Part shown: piece after piece, positions 48,636 through 58,388 of the stretch
Layout of the letters: each line of letters starts with the position of its first letter
Position numbering within the stretch: the first letter of the stretch is position 1
Source of the DNA: Alteromonas pelagimontana
Lineage (GTDB): Bacteria > Pseudomonadota > Gammaproteobacteria > Enterobacterales > Alteromonadaceae
DNA length: 64,000 nt
NCBI RefSeq assembly: GCF_002499975.2
Contig: NZ_CP052766.1
Span: 992,001-1,056,000 of the forward strand
Direction: 5' to 3'
Translations under genes and position numbers: made by a program
Notes under the pieces: model-generated
The model's input: the letters and a program-made list of their open reading frames with translations, nothing else
Told to the model about the DNA's origin: nothing
The model's database searches: none

Positions 48636-49514
48636 GAGTCTGTTGATCTTTGCTGTACATATTTTATTCAGCATACATCGGTAACCACATCATAATAAAA
48701 GCCAGAGATACCATCGAATGGTAGTTTCTGGCTAGTTTTTCATATCTCGTCGCAATGGCCCGATATTTTTTCACTTTCAAAAATGCATTTTCAACAAGGT
48801 GGCGATATTTGTATAGACACCAGTCCATATGCGCATTACCACGCTTTTTATTCGCCTTTCTCGGGATGTTAGATACTGTACCTGTTGCCTCAATGGTCTC
48901 TCTCAAACCATCACTGTCATACCCCTTGTCTGCCACAATTATTTCGGCTGCCGGCGAGTTGAACACTAATGACTCGGCAAAGCGTACGTCATGCGCTTGC
49001 CCACCCGATAATTCAAAATAGACAGGTAATCCTCCACTATCCACTGCTAAGTGGATTTTCGTCGAGTTCCCGCCCCGGCTTTTGCCTATCGCTTCATCAT
49101 GATCACTCGCAGCACCGCACCCGTGTTGATGTGTTTTAACGATACTGCCATCGAGAAACAGCCATTGGGTATCACTGTCGCGGCTTAATATTTCAAACAT
49201 ATAGGCCAACACACCCTTTTTCGACCATAAATTGAATCGCCGGAAGATGGCGCTCCAATCACCAAACTCTGAGGGTAAGTCACGCCATGGAATACCTGTT
49301 CTCATACGATAAAGTATTCCTTCAAATGTCATTCTGTGTTCCGGCTTTGAATAGACTCGGCCACTCAAATACATTACGCGGGATAGCATCGCCCATTGGG
49401 CATCTGTTAACATAGTTCTCGGCATGTTGATTTCGGTATTGTTTGTTTTTGGCGAAATGGATTATACCAGTCTTCATGCCGTTTATTTTTTATACCACAA
49501 AGATCAACACGCTC
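48636..49514 (-). mobile_element. IS5-family insertion sequence (IS427/IS1031-like)
   Basis: About 879 bp with imperfect inverted ends: left GAG-NN-TGTTGATCTTTG and right its complement CAAAGATCAACA-NN-CTC, 12 of the inner bases identical. TA flanks both ends (CTA|GAG and CTC|TAA), consistent with the short TA-type target duplication of this group. It carries one intact transposase gene. Size is normal for the group, so it may still be active. Confidence 0.88.
48664..49425 (-). CDS. IS5-family transposase
   Basis: DDE transposase of 253 residues. The N-terminal DUF4096-like domain (MPRTMLTDAQWAML...TGIPWRDLPSEFGDW) is followed by the catalytic core: Asp92 (LDGSIVK), Asp166 (VADKGYDSD) and Glu212 (RHLVENAFLKVKKYRAIATRYEK). 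The DDE triad and the K/R signature are intact, with no frameshift, so the enzyme should be active. It is carried by one complete element at the right edge of the tRNA-Leu island. Confidence 0.95.
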   Translation of the reverse strand: MPRTMLTDAQWAMLSRVMYLSGRVYSKPEHRMTFEGILYRMRTGIPWRDLPSEFGDWSAIFRRFNLWSKKGVLAYMFEILSRDSDTQWLFLDGSIVKTHQHGCGAASDHDEAIGKSRGGNSTKIHLAVDSGGLPVYFELSGGQAHDVRFAESLVFNSPAAEIIVADKGYDSDGLRETIEATGTVSNIPRKANKKRGNAHMDWCLYKYRHLVENAFLKVKKYRAIATRYEKLARNYHSMVSLAFIMMWLPMYAE

Positions 49515-49547
49515 TAATTTTAACATGGAAAAAATTTACACTATCTT

Positions 49548-49573
49548 TTCAAAATCCGTTGCCTTCGGGCGTG
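49548..49573 (+). repeat. Putative attachment site, right copy (tRNA-Leu remnant)
   Basis: Exact 26-base copy of tRNA-Leu 44866-44891. The following 25 bases keep partial likeness to the tRNA 3' end (AGCCCGCTGGTGCA against CGCCCACTGGTACC), as expected for a decaying tRNA fragment. It lies 33 bases past the IS end. Confidence 0.65.
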
Positions 49574-49705
49574 TAGGACCGTTAAGCCCGCTGGTGCATT
49601 CTTCTTTAAAAAGCACTTTACATCGATGGAAGTCTGTCGCTGCCCCCGTCAGTGGAACAGAAGTGCAGATGTGCCGGCGCGTCTGTTTAACGCGCCGAAC
49701 GAACT

Positions 49706-51595
49706 TTAGGCATGCCTTGGACTTATTTTAAATTGTTGCACCACGCTTTGTAACTCCGTAGCCAATTGCGCCAATGAATTACTGGTTTCCAGAGTTTGAG
49801 AGGCCGCTTCTGTAGAAGACTTTGCGATGTCGTTGATATTAACGATATTGCAATTGATTTCTTCGGAAACGATTTTTTGTTCGTCTGCGGCACTGGCAAT
49901 CATGTAATTTTTTTCACTAATGGCTGATACCGCAAGGGTAATTTGTTCAAGCGCATGACCAGCTATATCTGCTTTTTCCACGCCGCTATCTGCCAGGTGG
50001 CGGCTTTGCTGCATAATCTGTACGGCAGACCCGGTTTTTTGCTGTAAACGCTCAATGATAGTTCTAATTTGATCTGTGGAGTCATGACTCCGCGATGCCA
50101 GCGTACGCACTTCGTCGGCGACCACTGCGAAACCTCGTCCCTGTTCACCGGCTCTGGCCGCTTCGATCGCCGCATTAAGGGCAAGCAAATTAGTCTGCTC
50201 GGCAATTTCGCTAATCACCTGAAGTACCGTAGAGATGTTCGCAGCCTCATCCTTTAGCGCATTTATCTCCTGAGCCGTTTTTTCTACCTGTTGCGCTAGC
50301 TCGCGGATGCCGTTGACTGCATCATTTACCAACTGAGTCCCTTTCTTTGACTCGGTGTCTGCTTGTTTAGACGCAGCAGCGGCTTCTGAAGCCGAGTGAG
50401 AAACATCTTGTACGGTGGTTGTCATTTCATTCATTGCCGTTGCCACCGACTCGGTTTCGTGTTGCTGCCGATTGACGCCGTCACGGGTACTCGCCGTAAT
50501 AACGCTCAGTTCTTCAGCGGCGCTACTTAACATGGTAGTAGACTGATACACCTCATACATTGACTCTTCAAACCGTTCAAGCATTTGATTAAGCGCTTTA
50601 CCAACAGCGTTAATTTCATCTGCCCCATCATACTTATAGCGCTGAGAAAGGTCCTTATTATCACTGATATTTTGCATCAGACCGGCTAAGTATTTAACGG
50701 GCTTGGAGATGCTAAGGGATACAAAAACAATTACTATAACAATTAATATGACGGCCAACGCGCTTATTAATGTCGAGAAAAAATTGGTCGCAGCGCGGTA
50801 TTCATCTATCTGTGTGGTGACCTGTTCTGATAACTCAGTCAAAATTGATTCTGTAGCATGAACCGTACGCCTTACCTCCCCAATCAATCCTTGATCGCTG
50901 GTTAATCCAAGTACATTCTGACCTTCAACAAAGGCGTGGAAGTGACGCTGATAGTCATTCATCAGGCTCGCAATTTGACTGCTAGCCAGTGCGGAAAGAT
51001 TACTTTGACGCAAGGTTGTGTTGAAATCCGCAAAGGCATCATCAAAGCTCGCTTTGTATTTCATATCCTCGCGCAGCATAAAGTCCTTTTCATGGCGTCT
51101 GAGCATCAGCATGTCAGCTTCTAGCGCGGTATTCCCGAGTTGATTTACCTGATCTTCGACATTCCGTACAGCGTCTCGCAGGGTGCCGTAAATTCCTGCC
51201 TCCGGTGTCAGACCAAGCGCAATGTTCTTTGCCACAAAGACATTAAACGTTTTCTTATACTCAGCTAAAATCGCTTTTAACTGGCTGGCTTCATGTGCTC
51301 CGAAACCAGCGCGCTGTAATCCCTGTTGCAGCGTGTTTACCTCAGATACCAGCGAATCATAGTCGGCGTTAAAGTCTTCTTGATAATCAAGGTCCTGTCG
51401 CAGGAGAAAATCTTTCTCATCACGTCTGAGGGACAACATTCCATTATTGACTTTATAGATACCGACTTCGAGAAGACTAAGGTTACTCAGCTTTGCTCCT
51501 GTCACGTTCTGTAACAGTGTCATACCCACCATACCCGTAAAAACAAGCGCGCTAATTAATATAAGTTTGTTGCGAATACTAGACAAACTGATCAT
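49706..51595 (-). CDS. Methyl-accepting chemotaxis protein with HBM sensor
   Basis: Chemoreceptor of 629 residues. Membrane helices at 10-28 and 275-298 flank a periplasmic sensor built of two similar helical modules; [20 protein letters not shown] and [20 protein letters not shown] are matching pieces, the mark of the helical bimodular (HBM) domain that binds organic acids in known cases. HAMP (about 299-350) and the signalling domain follow with the intact tip [32 protein letters not shown]. No pentapeptide CheR tether is present. It may sense a TCA-type acid, but this is family inference. Confidence 0.93.
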   Translation of the reverse strand: MISLSSIRNKLILISALVFTGMVGMTLLQNVTGAKLSNLSLLEVGIYKVNNGMLSLRRDEKDFLLRQDLDYQEDFNADYDSLVSEVNTLQQGLQRAGFGAHEASQLKAILAEYKKTFNVFVAKNIALGLTPEAGIYGTLRDAVRNVEDQVNQLGNTALEADMLMLRRHEKDFMLREDMKYKASFDDAFADFNTTLRQSNLSALASSQIASLMNDYQRHFHAFVEGQNVLGLTSDQGLIGEVRRTVHATESILTELSEQVTTQIDEYRAATNFFSTLISALAVILIVIVIVFVSLSISKPVKYLAGLMQNISDNKDLSQRYKYDGADEINAVGKALNQMLERFEESMYEVYQSTTMLSSAAEELSVITASTRDGVNRQQHETESVATAMNEMTTTVQDVSHSASEAAAASKQADTESKKGTQLVNDAVNGIRELAQQVEKTAQEINALKDEAANISTVLQVISEIAEQTNLLALNAAIEAARAGEQGRGFAVVADEVRTLASRSHDSTDQIRTIIERLQQKTGSAVQIMQQSRHLADSGVEKADIAGHALEQITLAVSAISEKNYMIASAADEQKIVSEEINCNIVNINDIAKSSTEAASQTLETSNSLAQLATELQSVVQQFKISPRHA

Positions 51596-52112
51596 AAAAC
51601 CTCTTCAGGAAAAACTATCTGGTGCACCCACAGCCTAAGAACCTTCGAAGCTTAGCTACTGGTGCTTATAAGACAAGTAATGACTGGCCGATTTACCACA
51701 CCAGCCATTGTTTATTATCTGTTACCTATGACAAAGAGTGTATCGGAGCAGAGGGTCCACTACTTGAGCTTTTTTCCTGAATAAACTTTAATGCAACGTG
51801 CTCCAGGCAATAAAATCCTCTACCAGCAATGATATACTGTGCCTGCCATGAAACTGAAAAACAGTAAGCGGAATAAATTACTGCCTATATTGTGCGTATT
51901 CTGCTAAAAGTGACACCCGTTCTGTGCATCGAGAACAGGTTTTAGTGCTTGTAAACCCACTCAGAGTGAAGCAACCCCGCCACTTGTGATTGCCGCAAGC
52001 CTCTGGAGTGGTTCTAAGCAATGCCTTTTGCAGTATCATGCAATTGGTGTTTAGCGGCTTGAGCAAGCGCTGCTGCTAGCGTTGCGCTTGTTCTCATTGC
52101 TCGGCATCAAAA
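51596..52112. other. Non-coding gap upstream of chemoreceptor
   Basis: 517 bases between the chemoreceptor start and the LysR remnant. It should hold the chemoreceptor promoter. An inverted repeat CAAGCGC (52064-52070) with GCGCTTG (52084-52090) is present without a T-run. I see no gene. Confidence 0.5.
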
Positions 52113-52890
52113 ATGAACCCGGATTCAGCCAGTATTAGAGCGTTAAAACTCTTCATTGAAGCCGTCTTTAGTTTCCCGGGTGATAACGCAGTTGGAGGAA
52201 ACGCTTGGGTATCAGCTATTTTAACGAAATACCCGAGCTGTGATCCCTACAGAATCGGGGCGCATGTTTATCGAATACGCCCGTTCCGCATACCACTCCT
52301 TGGCTTGCAGATTTTTATCGCAGATATTCGAAAATAAAAATCGACTTAACTCTTACTGATGAATACATTGATCCTCATACGGACGCAGCAGATATCATCA
52401 TTCGTATTGGCACACTTTCAGACTCATCGTTAAGAGCAAGAGAGTTGGGAAAACAAACCTACTATTTAGCTGCATCTCCAGATTACGTAGCACAATATGG
52501 AAAGCCTCAGTCGCCTTCTGATTTGGCAACTCACCGTTGCCTTATATACAGTGGGTACTCAGGTAACAATCAATGGTATTTTAAAAGTCTCAATCAATCG
52601 TGGTATCAGCAATCATTATCTCCCTCTCTTGTTTCAAATAATGCGGAAGCCCTGCTCGTTTCTGCAATCAATGGTATGGGGATTATCCTGTTCCCCGATT
52701 GGTTAATAGGTAAGTATCTGAAGGAAGGTAAGTTGATAAGCCTGCTAGGAAAGTATGAAGTTGCCATAAAAAAAGAGCCACAAAATATCAGTGCACTTTA
52801 CCCTCAGGCTCGCCACCATCGTTAAACGTTCGGTGCTTTATTGATTATTTAGTAGAAGTGTATGGTTCTCCACCCTACTGGAGATATTAG
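52113..52890 (+). pseudogene. LysR-type regulator, heavily decayed
   Basis: Pieces of one LysR protein are scattered over all three plus frames. 52113: IRALKLFIEAV, the start of the DNA-binding domain. About 52166: SRVITQLEETLGYQLF, then a stop, then RNTRAVIPTESGRMFIEYARSA, the rest of the helix-turn-helix and wing. About 52295: WLADFYRRYSKIKIDLTLTDE, joining 52445-52825 (YYLAASPDYVAQYGKPQSP...). A last shift near 52822 leads to FIDYLVEVYGSPPYW, ending at 52890. Two inner parts are missing (about 15 and 40 residues). It cannot make a working regulator. Confidence 0.85.
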
Positions 52891-53014
52891 CCCGGGAGGC
52901 ATGCTTTAGGAATGAAAATGCTTACTTATTGTCTAATGCCAGTTTTCCTTCAGCAGGGCCTATTTAAGCCCGGTTGAAGGGAATATATCTTTCGCTCATT
53001 CCTCATTTATAACG

Positions 53015-53413
53015 CTATTGCACAGAAGAATGTATTTCAGTTTCAACTGACTCCATCAGCTTATGAATGGGGCACTTTTCCGCAATGTCCTTTAACAGAT
53101 GGCGTTGCTGTACACTGAGTTCGCCGTTAAGTTGAAGGTTCACATTGAGTCTGTAAATACCGCTTTTTTCCTTACTGTTATCCCGCGTAATTTCGATATC
53201 CACGCTGGTAAGAGAAATATCTTTGCGCTTTGCGTACATTAACAGAGTAATAGCCTTGCAGGCTGCCAGAGAACTGTCATAAAGATCGTGAGGATCAGGT
53301 GCGTTGTCTTCACCTCCCAATGATGCAGCAACATCGGCAAACAAGGTATGCTGGTGAATGCGTATAGTTTGTAAATAGGTACCGGTTTCGCTTTTATGTA
53401 AAATAACGCTCAT
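53015..53413 (-). CDS. OsmC-family peroxiredoxin-like protein
   Basis: Protein of 132 residues in the OsmC/Ohr superfamily. The two redox cysteines are Cys52 (SLAACKAITLLMYAKRK) and Cys114 (AEKCPIHKLM). It is closest to the YhfA/OsmC-like subgroup, which reduces organic hydroperoxides or acts on thiols. It is 17 bases from a pirin gene on the same strand, so they are probably co-transcribed. Confidence 0.88.
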   Translation of the reverse strand: MSVILHKSETGTYLQTIRIHQHTLFADVAASLGGEDNAPDPHDLYDSSLAACKAITLLMYAKRKDISLTSVDIEITRDNSKEKSGIYRLNVNLQLNGELSVQQRHLLKDIAEKCPIHKLMESVETEIHSSVQ

Positions 53414-53430
53414 AAGTTATTCCTGAAGGT

Positions 53431-54348
53431 TTAATTTGTAGGAAAGGGAATGAACTCTTTTACATCATCAACTACTTGAGGAAAATTTCCCGCCAACCAT
53501 TCCTGTTTGGCCTGTTCTACACGCTCTTTTCTACTGGAGATAAAATTCCATTCGATAAAACACTTACCCATTTTCTCACCACCGATCAGCGCAATTCTTG
53601 TTTCTTCTGTGGCTTCAATTTCCACCCCTTCAGCCGCCGATAACACCACCATGGCAAATTCTGGTATCACTCTGTCTTTTATTTTTAAGCCGCCTTTAGC
53701 AACGTAAATGGCGCGCTCTTCACAGTTGGGCAACACTAACGTTTGAGTGGTTTGCAGATGAGCCTCAACATACAAGGTTTCTGCGTATGTCAGTACCGGA
53801 GAAGTTAAACCATACGCGGAACCCATTAACACGCGTACAGCAACATCGTTGATATGAGTTTGAGGAATATTTGCAGCTGGATAATGATAAAAAGCAGGGT
53901 CAATTTCTTCATCTTTTTCCGGCAACGCCAGCCATAACTGCAGACCATGCAAAGTATGATCAATATGCTTTACTTCAGGGCGTTCGCGCTCAGAATGCGT
54001 AATACCTTTACCGGCGACCATTAAATTAATATCGCCCGGGGTGATGGTGGCGAGGCTTCCCAGGGAATCCCGATGCAGAATTTCACCTTCAAATAAATAC
54101 GTCACGGTCGCTAAATTTATATGCGGATGTGGGCGTACATTAATACCCGACCCTGCAGGAAAATGTGCCGGCCCCATATGATCGAAAAATATCCACGGCC
54201 CGACCATTTGACGCTCTTTTGTGGGAAGCGTGCGACGCACGGAAAAGTCCCCTAAATCTTTTGCTCTGGGCTGAATGATTATTTCGATTGCGTTACAGCC
54301 CTTATCAACATCGCAATCTAATTCTATTTGGCTTGTTTCAATACTCAT
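53431..54348 (-). CDS. Pirin family protein
   Basis: Bicupin protein of 305 residues. The N-terminal cupin has VGPWIFFDHMGPAHF and RPHPHINLATVTYLFEGEILHRDSLG, with the metal-binding His-x-His and the following Glu/His; the C-terminal pirin domain follows. Some bacterial pirins act as quercetinases, others bind regulators; the activity here is unknown. I start at 54348 (MSIETSQIE), where AGGGAAG lies 6 bases upstream. A further 29 residues in frame look non-native. Likely in an operon with osmC. Confidence 0.9.
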   Translation of the reverse strand: MSIETSQIELDCDVDKGCNAIEIIIQPRAKDLGDFSVRRTLPTKERQMVGPWIFFDHMGPAHFPAGSGINVRPHPHINLATVTYLFEGEILHRDSLGSLATITPGDINLMVAGKGITHSERERPEVKHIDHTLHGLQLWLALPEKDEEIDPAFYHYPAANIPQTHINDVAVRVLMGSAYGLTSPVLTYAETLYVEAHLQTTQTLVLPNCEERAIYVAKGGLKIKDRVIPEFAMVVLSAAEGVEIEATEETRIALIGGEKMGKCFIEWNFISSRKERVEQAKQEWLAGNFPQVVDDVKEFIPFPTN

Positions 54349-54477
54349 GCGTTTCTTCCCTGTAAATGAAGTTTTCATCTGTTTGGCAACATAACCGACT
54401 GCCAGATAATTAATGATAGATGAAGTTAATATCAAAAATACTTCACAACTGTGTTCGCGACTATAAAAATTTACTTA

Positions 54478-55680
54478 TCACGTGGCATCTTCTGACGCGT
54501 GCAAGGGACGCGATGCAGACTTTTTCAAAAAAACCAATAATGCCAGTAGCGGCAACGCACTTCCCATAATCGCCACCGCAAACCATCCGCCGTACGCGTA
54601 GAGCGCACCAGCCATTGTCGAGCCCGCCGCACCACCAATAAAGATACTGGTCATGTACAACGCATTCAGACGGCCGCGACTATGAGGATCGAGGGCGTAA
54701 ATCTCGCGCTGCCCTAATACCATGTTCATTTGCACGGCAAAGTCCAACAACACTCCGGTTAGGGCCAGAAACATCAGCCCGAACGGCAGGTTGAATAAGC
54801 CTGGAACAAAGCTGACCGCTGCCAGAATCATCGCCAGCTTAGACATTTTCTCAGTAAGCCCTGCGTCTGCCAAACGTCCGGCCATGGGCGCAGCAATGGC
54901 GCCTATCGCTCCCACCAGCGCAAAAATCGCAATTTCAGTTTGACTCAAATTGTAACGTTCAGATAAAAACAGCGGCGCGGCAGTCCAATATAAACTAAAG
55001 GCGGCAAACATAAGCCCTTGATAAAAAGCGCGCTGACGCAGCAACGCATACCGTTTAAACAAATGTGCGAGTGAAGCCACTAATTGCCGATAGCTGACCT
55101 TATGCTGCGGCTGATGGGAAGGGATCGTAAAAATTACAACAACAGCAATTATCAGCATCAACACTGCGGCACAATAGAACACGGCGCGCCAGCCAAAGTG
55201 ATCGGCAATAAGACTGGATACCGGTCTTGCCAGTAATATCCCTAACAGTAAGCCACTCATGATGTTGCCCACTACCCGGCCGCGATTCTCCTCGCGCGCC
55301 AGATGCGCAGCCAGGGGTATTAATATCTGCACCGATACCGAACTGAAGCCGATAAGCGTGGACATCAGCAGTAAACCTGCCGGACTATCCGTTAGTGCCA
55401 TACCGACAAGACTAGTAATAGTCACGGCAAGGGTCGCGAGCATTAACCGCCGGTTTTCCAGCAAATCTGCCAGTGGTACCAGAAAGAACAGCCCTAACGC
55501 GTAGCCTATCTGGGTCAGCGACACGATAAATCCGGCGTTGGCAGTAGAAATTCCTACATCCGGCGCGATTAACTCGATAATAGGTTGGGCATAATAAATA
55601 TTGGCAACAATTGCACCGCAGCAAATAGAAAATAGTGTGACTAACGTACTGCTAAGTACCGGTTGAGCTTGAGCTGTCAT
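54478..55680 (-). CDS. MFS transporter (drug/metabolite exporter type)
   Basis: Major facilitator protein of 400 residues with about 12 helices. The opening LVTLFSICCGAIVANIYYAQPIIELI resembles the YnfM/AraJ-type exporters, and motif A-like PLADLLENRRLML lies in the loop after helix 2. It would export a toxic or surplus compound with protons. I start at 55680 (MTAQAQP) because the longer frame adds 48 residues with no membrane topology. Located upstream of pirin and osmC on the same strand. Confidence 0.88.
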   Translation of the reverse strand: MTAQAQPVLSSTLVTLFSICCGAIVANIYYAQPIIELIAPDVGISTANAGFIVSLTQIGYALGLFFLVPLADLLENRRLMLATLAVTITSLVGMALTDSPAGLLLMSTLIGFSSVSVQILIPLAAHLAREENRGRVVGNIMSGLLLGILLARPVSSLIADHFGWRAVFYCAAVLMLIIAVVVIFTIPSHQPQHKVSYRQLVASLAHLFKRYALLRQRAFYQGLMFAAFSLYWTAAPLFLSERYNLSQTEIAIFALVGAIGAIAAPMAGRLADAGLTEKMSKLAMILAAVSFVPGLFNLPFGLMFLALTGVLLDFAVQMNMVLGQREIYALDPHSRGRLNALYMTSIFIGGAAGSTMAGALYAYGGWFAVAIMGSALPLLALLVFLKKSASRPLHASEDAT

Positions 55681-56031
55681 AATGTTCTCCAGATAAACTA
55701 TGGTTACACTCACAGTTCCAAACATGCAATTACCTGATTGCTCTTCGATGCAGCACCAAGAGAGAAAATAAACTTGCTGGAATAATGAGCTTTGGTATTG
55801 AGAATCCTGCTCACCAGCTCTCAATACACTTATAGTAAAGCGCCTTATACCTGCAGAGAATCCTCTTTAAATGCAAAACGCTATTGCGATTGACGCAATG
55901 CACTTATTAACAACTGGACGTTGCCTTACTTGGGCGCAACCAGAGAGAGTTTACAATTACAAAAACAGCGCCCACTGAAATAGTGAGCACTGACGACATT
56001 GAAACTTTCACAGCTCAGGCTGACGCTATTA
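55681..56031. other. Gap between MFS and OYE genes
   Basis: 351 bases. It holds the MFS promoter. At 55871 a plus-strand ATG opens MQNAIAIDAMHLLTT, similar to the first residues of LysR proteins (compare the regulator at 61018), but the frame soon ends. It may be the stump of a lost divergent regulator. Confidence 0.4.
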
Positions 56032-57126
56032 TTATTTTATTGGTGAGGGCATACCATGTGGTGAAGAGCGCAGATATTGCGGTGGTGCCGTCACTTGCTC
56101 ACCCAATTCGGCAGCGGCATGCCATACCCAGTGAGGGTTGTACAGGATCCCTCTCGCCAGCGCAACGGCATCAGCCTGACCAGAAGCAATAATATTATCG
56201 GCCTCTGGCGCATCAGTGATAAGCCCCACCGCGATAACCGGAATGTTAACAGCCTGCTTAATAGCCGTTGCGAACGGTATCTGAAAACCTGGCGCCACGG
56301 GAATCTGCTGTAAGGGGCTTAAGCCGGCGGTACTCACGTGAATAAATTGACAGCCTCTTTCTTCCAGCGCTTTTGCCAGCACCAAGCTTTGTTCTACATC
56401 CCATCCACCAGTCACCCAATCTGTAGCAGAGATGCGTACACCCAAGGTTATATTATCTGATACCGCCGCTTTTATTTTATCAGTAATTTCCAGCAATAAG
56501 CGCATCCGATTTTCAAGGCTGCCACCATATTGGTCGCTCCGCTGATTAGCTAGAGGCGATAAAAACTGATGTAATAAATAGCCATGAGCCGCATGCAGTT
56601 CAATGGCTTCGATACCAAGACGCTCCGCTCGTTTTGCCGCTTCAACAAAATCGGTAATAATTTCGGTAATTTGTTCAGGAGTCGCGGCGTCTGGGGCGGG
56701 TTCCTCATCACCATAAGGTAAAGCGGAGGGAGCAATAGTTTGCCAGCCATGGGGGTTATCGGGCGTAATTACCTTCCCGCCGTCCCAGGGTTTTTGTGTC
56801 GATGCTTTACGCCCGGCATGCGCCAATTGTATGCCAACAGGCATGGAAGAATATTTTCTTACTGCTGTTAATGATGTAGCCAGCGCGCGTTCCGTTCTAT
56901 CATCCCACAAGCCTAAATCCGCATAGCTAATTCGACCTCGGGGATTAACAGCCGTCGCTTCTAAAATCAACAAACCCGCCCCAGATAAAGCCAATCTTCC
57001 CAGGTGAATGGTATGCCAGTCAGTAGCGGCACCGTCTTCTGCAGAATACTGGCACATAGGCGCAATAATAATGCGGTTTGATAATGTTAGATTGCCCAGG
57101 TTAAGGGGTTGAAACAGATGGCTCAT
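56032..57126 (-). CDS. Old yellow enzyme family NADH:flavin oxidoreductase (YqjM-like)
   Basis: FMN-dependent ene-reductase of 364 residues. IAPMCQYSAEDG gives the Cys characteristic of the YqjM/XenA class, QLAHAGRKAS and HAAHGYLLHQFLSPLANQRSDQYGGS hold the His and substrate-binding elements, and the C-terminal ADAVALARGILYNPHW the phosphate site. It reduces C=C bonds of enones, maleimides or nitro compounds with NAD(P)H, a way to neutralise electrophiles. A lysR-tail duplicate precedes it. Confidence 0.92.
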   Translation of the reverse strand: MSHLFQPLNLGNLTLSNRIIIAPMCQYSAEDGAATDWHTIHLGRLALSGAGLLILEATAVNPRGRISYADLGLWDDRTERALATSLTAVRKYSSMPVGIQLAHAGRKASTQKPWDGGKVITPDNPHGWQTIAPSALPYGDEEPAPDAATPEQITEIITDFVEAAKRAERLGIEAIELHAAHGYLLHQFLSPLANQRSDQYGGSLENRMRLLLEITDKIKAAVSDNITLGVRISATDWVTGGWDVEQSLVLAKALEERGCQFIHVSTAGLSPLQQIPVAPGFQIPFATAIKQAVNIPVIAVGLITDAPEADNIIASGQADAVALARGILYNPHWVWHAAAELGEQVTAPPQYLRSSPHGMPSPIK

Positions 57127-57187
57127 TAAATTCCTTAGAAATTGTTAATTGCCGAGACAACCAGCGGCTCGGTTACGCGCTGTTTTT

Positions 57188-57362
57188 CGTCAATACATTG
57201 TGTGCGACACAGGCAGATATAATAGGGGCATTTATATGTGCAGAGAATACCGTGCAGACGCAAAACATTGTTGCTTATTTCGCAAAACCCCCTGTCAGGC
57301 GGAGAGTCTTGACTAAACGTCTATTGAGGATCCGACTTCAATAGGTGCGTAACAAAATCGAT
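57188..57362 (+). repeat. Direct repeat copy 1 (lysR tail + spacer)
   Basis: 175 bp almost identical to 58389-58561 in the same direction. Most differences are in the first 30 bases and at one C-run. The right 40 bases match the 3' end of the lysR gene (minus strand, FIDFVTHLLKSDPQ and stop), but the rest of the gene is absent, so this copy is a fragment. Confidence 0.92.
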
Positions 57363-57645
57363 GAAAGAAAAGACGCTCACGAAGGCTACGAGGTGTTCAC
57401 GAATCATTGTGGTTTTGATTTTTACCGCTGTGTTAATCGTTTAGAAATAGAATAGTTAGATAGCAATGATATTCCGATTAAGAAAAAAAGCGCCCCAATG
57501 CACGTCCCTTCTACCTAGCTTCTGTGGCGAACATCAGGTGCTTTATTAGTCTGTCGTCGGTGGAAGTAGCTACAATACTTTATGCCAGTGTTTAGCGTTT
57601 AGATTTAAGAGCAAATCAACCCTAACCCATGACTGTTTATAGAAT

Positions 57646-57674
57646 AATATTCGCCTATTTCCTTGGCGAATATT
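57646..57674 (-). terminator. Terminator-like hairpin after DUF378 gene
   Basis: AATATTCGCC and GGCGAATATT form a perfect 10-bp stem 3 bases after the DUF378 stop. The U-run is poor, so it may act by structure alone. Confidence 0.6.
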
Positions 57675-57677
57675 TTC

Positions 57678-57920
57678 TCAGGTGGTTTTCGACATCTTCG
57701 TGCAAGTAAATATCATCCATACTGCAGATAATCCAACGAGCGTGTAAACGATGCGTGAAAGCACGGACATCTCTCCAAAGATGGCAGCCACTAAATCAAA
57801 GCTTAGTAAACCCACCAAACCCCAGTTTATACCACCCACAATTACCAACACCATGGCAATCCAATCTACGGCAGTCAGACCGGTGCGCCGTTCAGTAGTA
57901 TGAGTATTCGTTGTCGCCAT
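57678..57920 (-). CDS. DUF378 family small membrane protein
   Basis: Protein of 80 residues. GLTAVDWIAMVLVIVGGINWGLVGL is the DUF378 signature with its first helix; a second helix is at about 52-70. It is an inner-membrane protein of unknown function. It is the only clear gene in the segment bracketed by the two direct repeats. Flanking DNA is AT-rich compared with neighbouring genes. Confidence 0.88.
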   Translation of the reverse strand: MATTNTHTTERRTGLTAVDWIAMVLVIVGGINWGLVGLLSFDLVAAIFGEMSVLSRIVYTLVGLSAVWMIFTCTKMSKTT

Positions 57921-58388
57921 ATCATAATCCCTTTATTGTGTTTATTGAATGTGCCGATACTTTCTGTAGAAAGAAAACGGCGGTGAAGTTTCGGTTGGAT
58001 AAATGCAACCACCGTGCCCACTTATTAAGTGTAGATAGATATTCAGGTGAAGCAAATAAAAGAAAATTTAAGCAAATTTTTTATGAAAAATTTACCGGGT
58101 TCTTGAAAAAATTTGTGTCTGCAACTTTTAAATTCGAACACAAAAAGCTGTAGAAAATTTTATTGTGAAGCATATTTTTGATAAAAATAATGCGAGCTCA
58201 TTGTCTGGAACATCTAATACAAGAAGATGCTTACACTCGGATTTATACGAATGCGAAAAGCGAATACACTTGTTTGATTCTTTTGCCGAAACAGTAATTT
58301 TATTACCATGCATTAGCTCTGTTCGGTTTTGCCTTTTGATTTTACTCAATCTGACGGGGCTTTTTAGTAATGGCGCTATTTTGGGTGT
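57921..58388. other. AT-rich segment with an uncertain open frame
   Basis: A plus-strand frame opens with GTG at 58165 and runs to 58515 (116 residues, MKHIFDKNNASSLSG...), ending inside repeat copy 2. The matching part of copy 1 keeps the same frame for 40 codons with two silent changes, a faint sign of coding, but I know no relatives and there is no ribosome site. The 240 bases before it hold the DUF378 promoter region and are AT-rich. Confidence 0.35.

Noticed and set aside
49674..49698. CGGCGCGT/ACGCGCCG stem after the chemoreceptor gene as terminator
   Set aside because: Strong stem but no U-tract in the transcript direction; left out of the features.
52947..52980. CCTTCA...TGAAGG hairpin as osmC terminator
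   Set aside because: No U-run on the osmC transcript side, so it cannot be supported as an intrinsic terminator.
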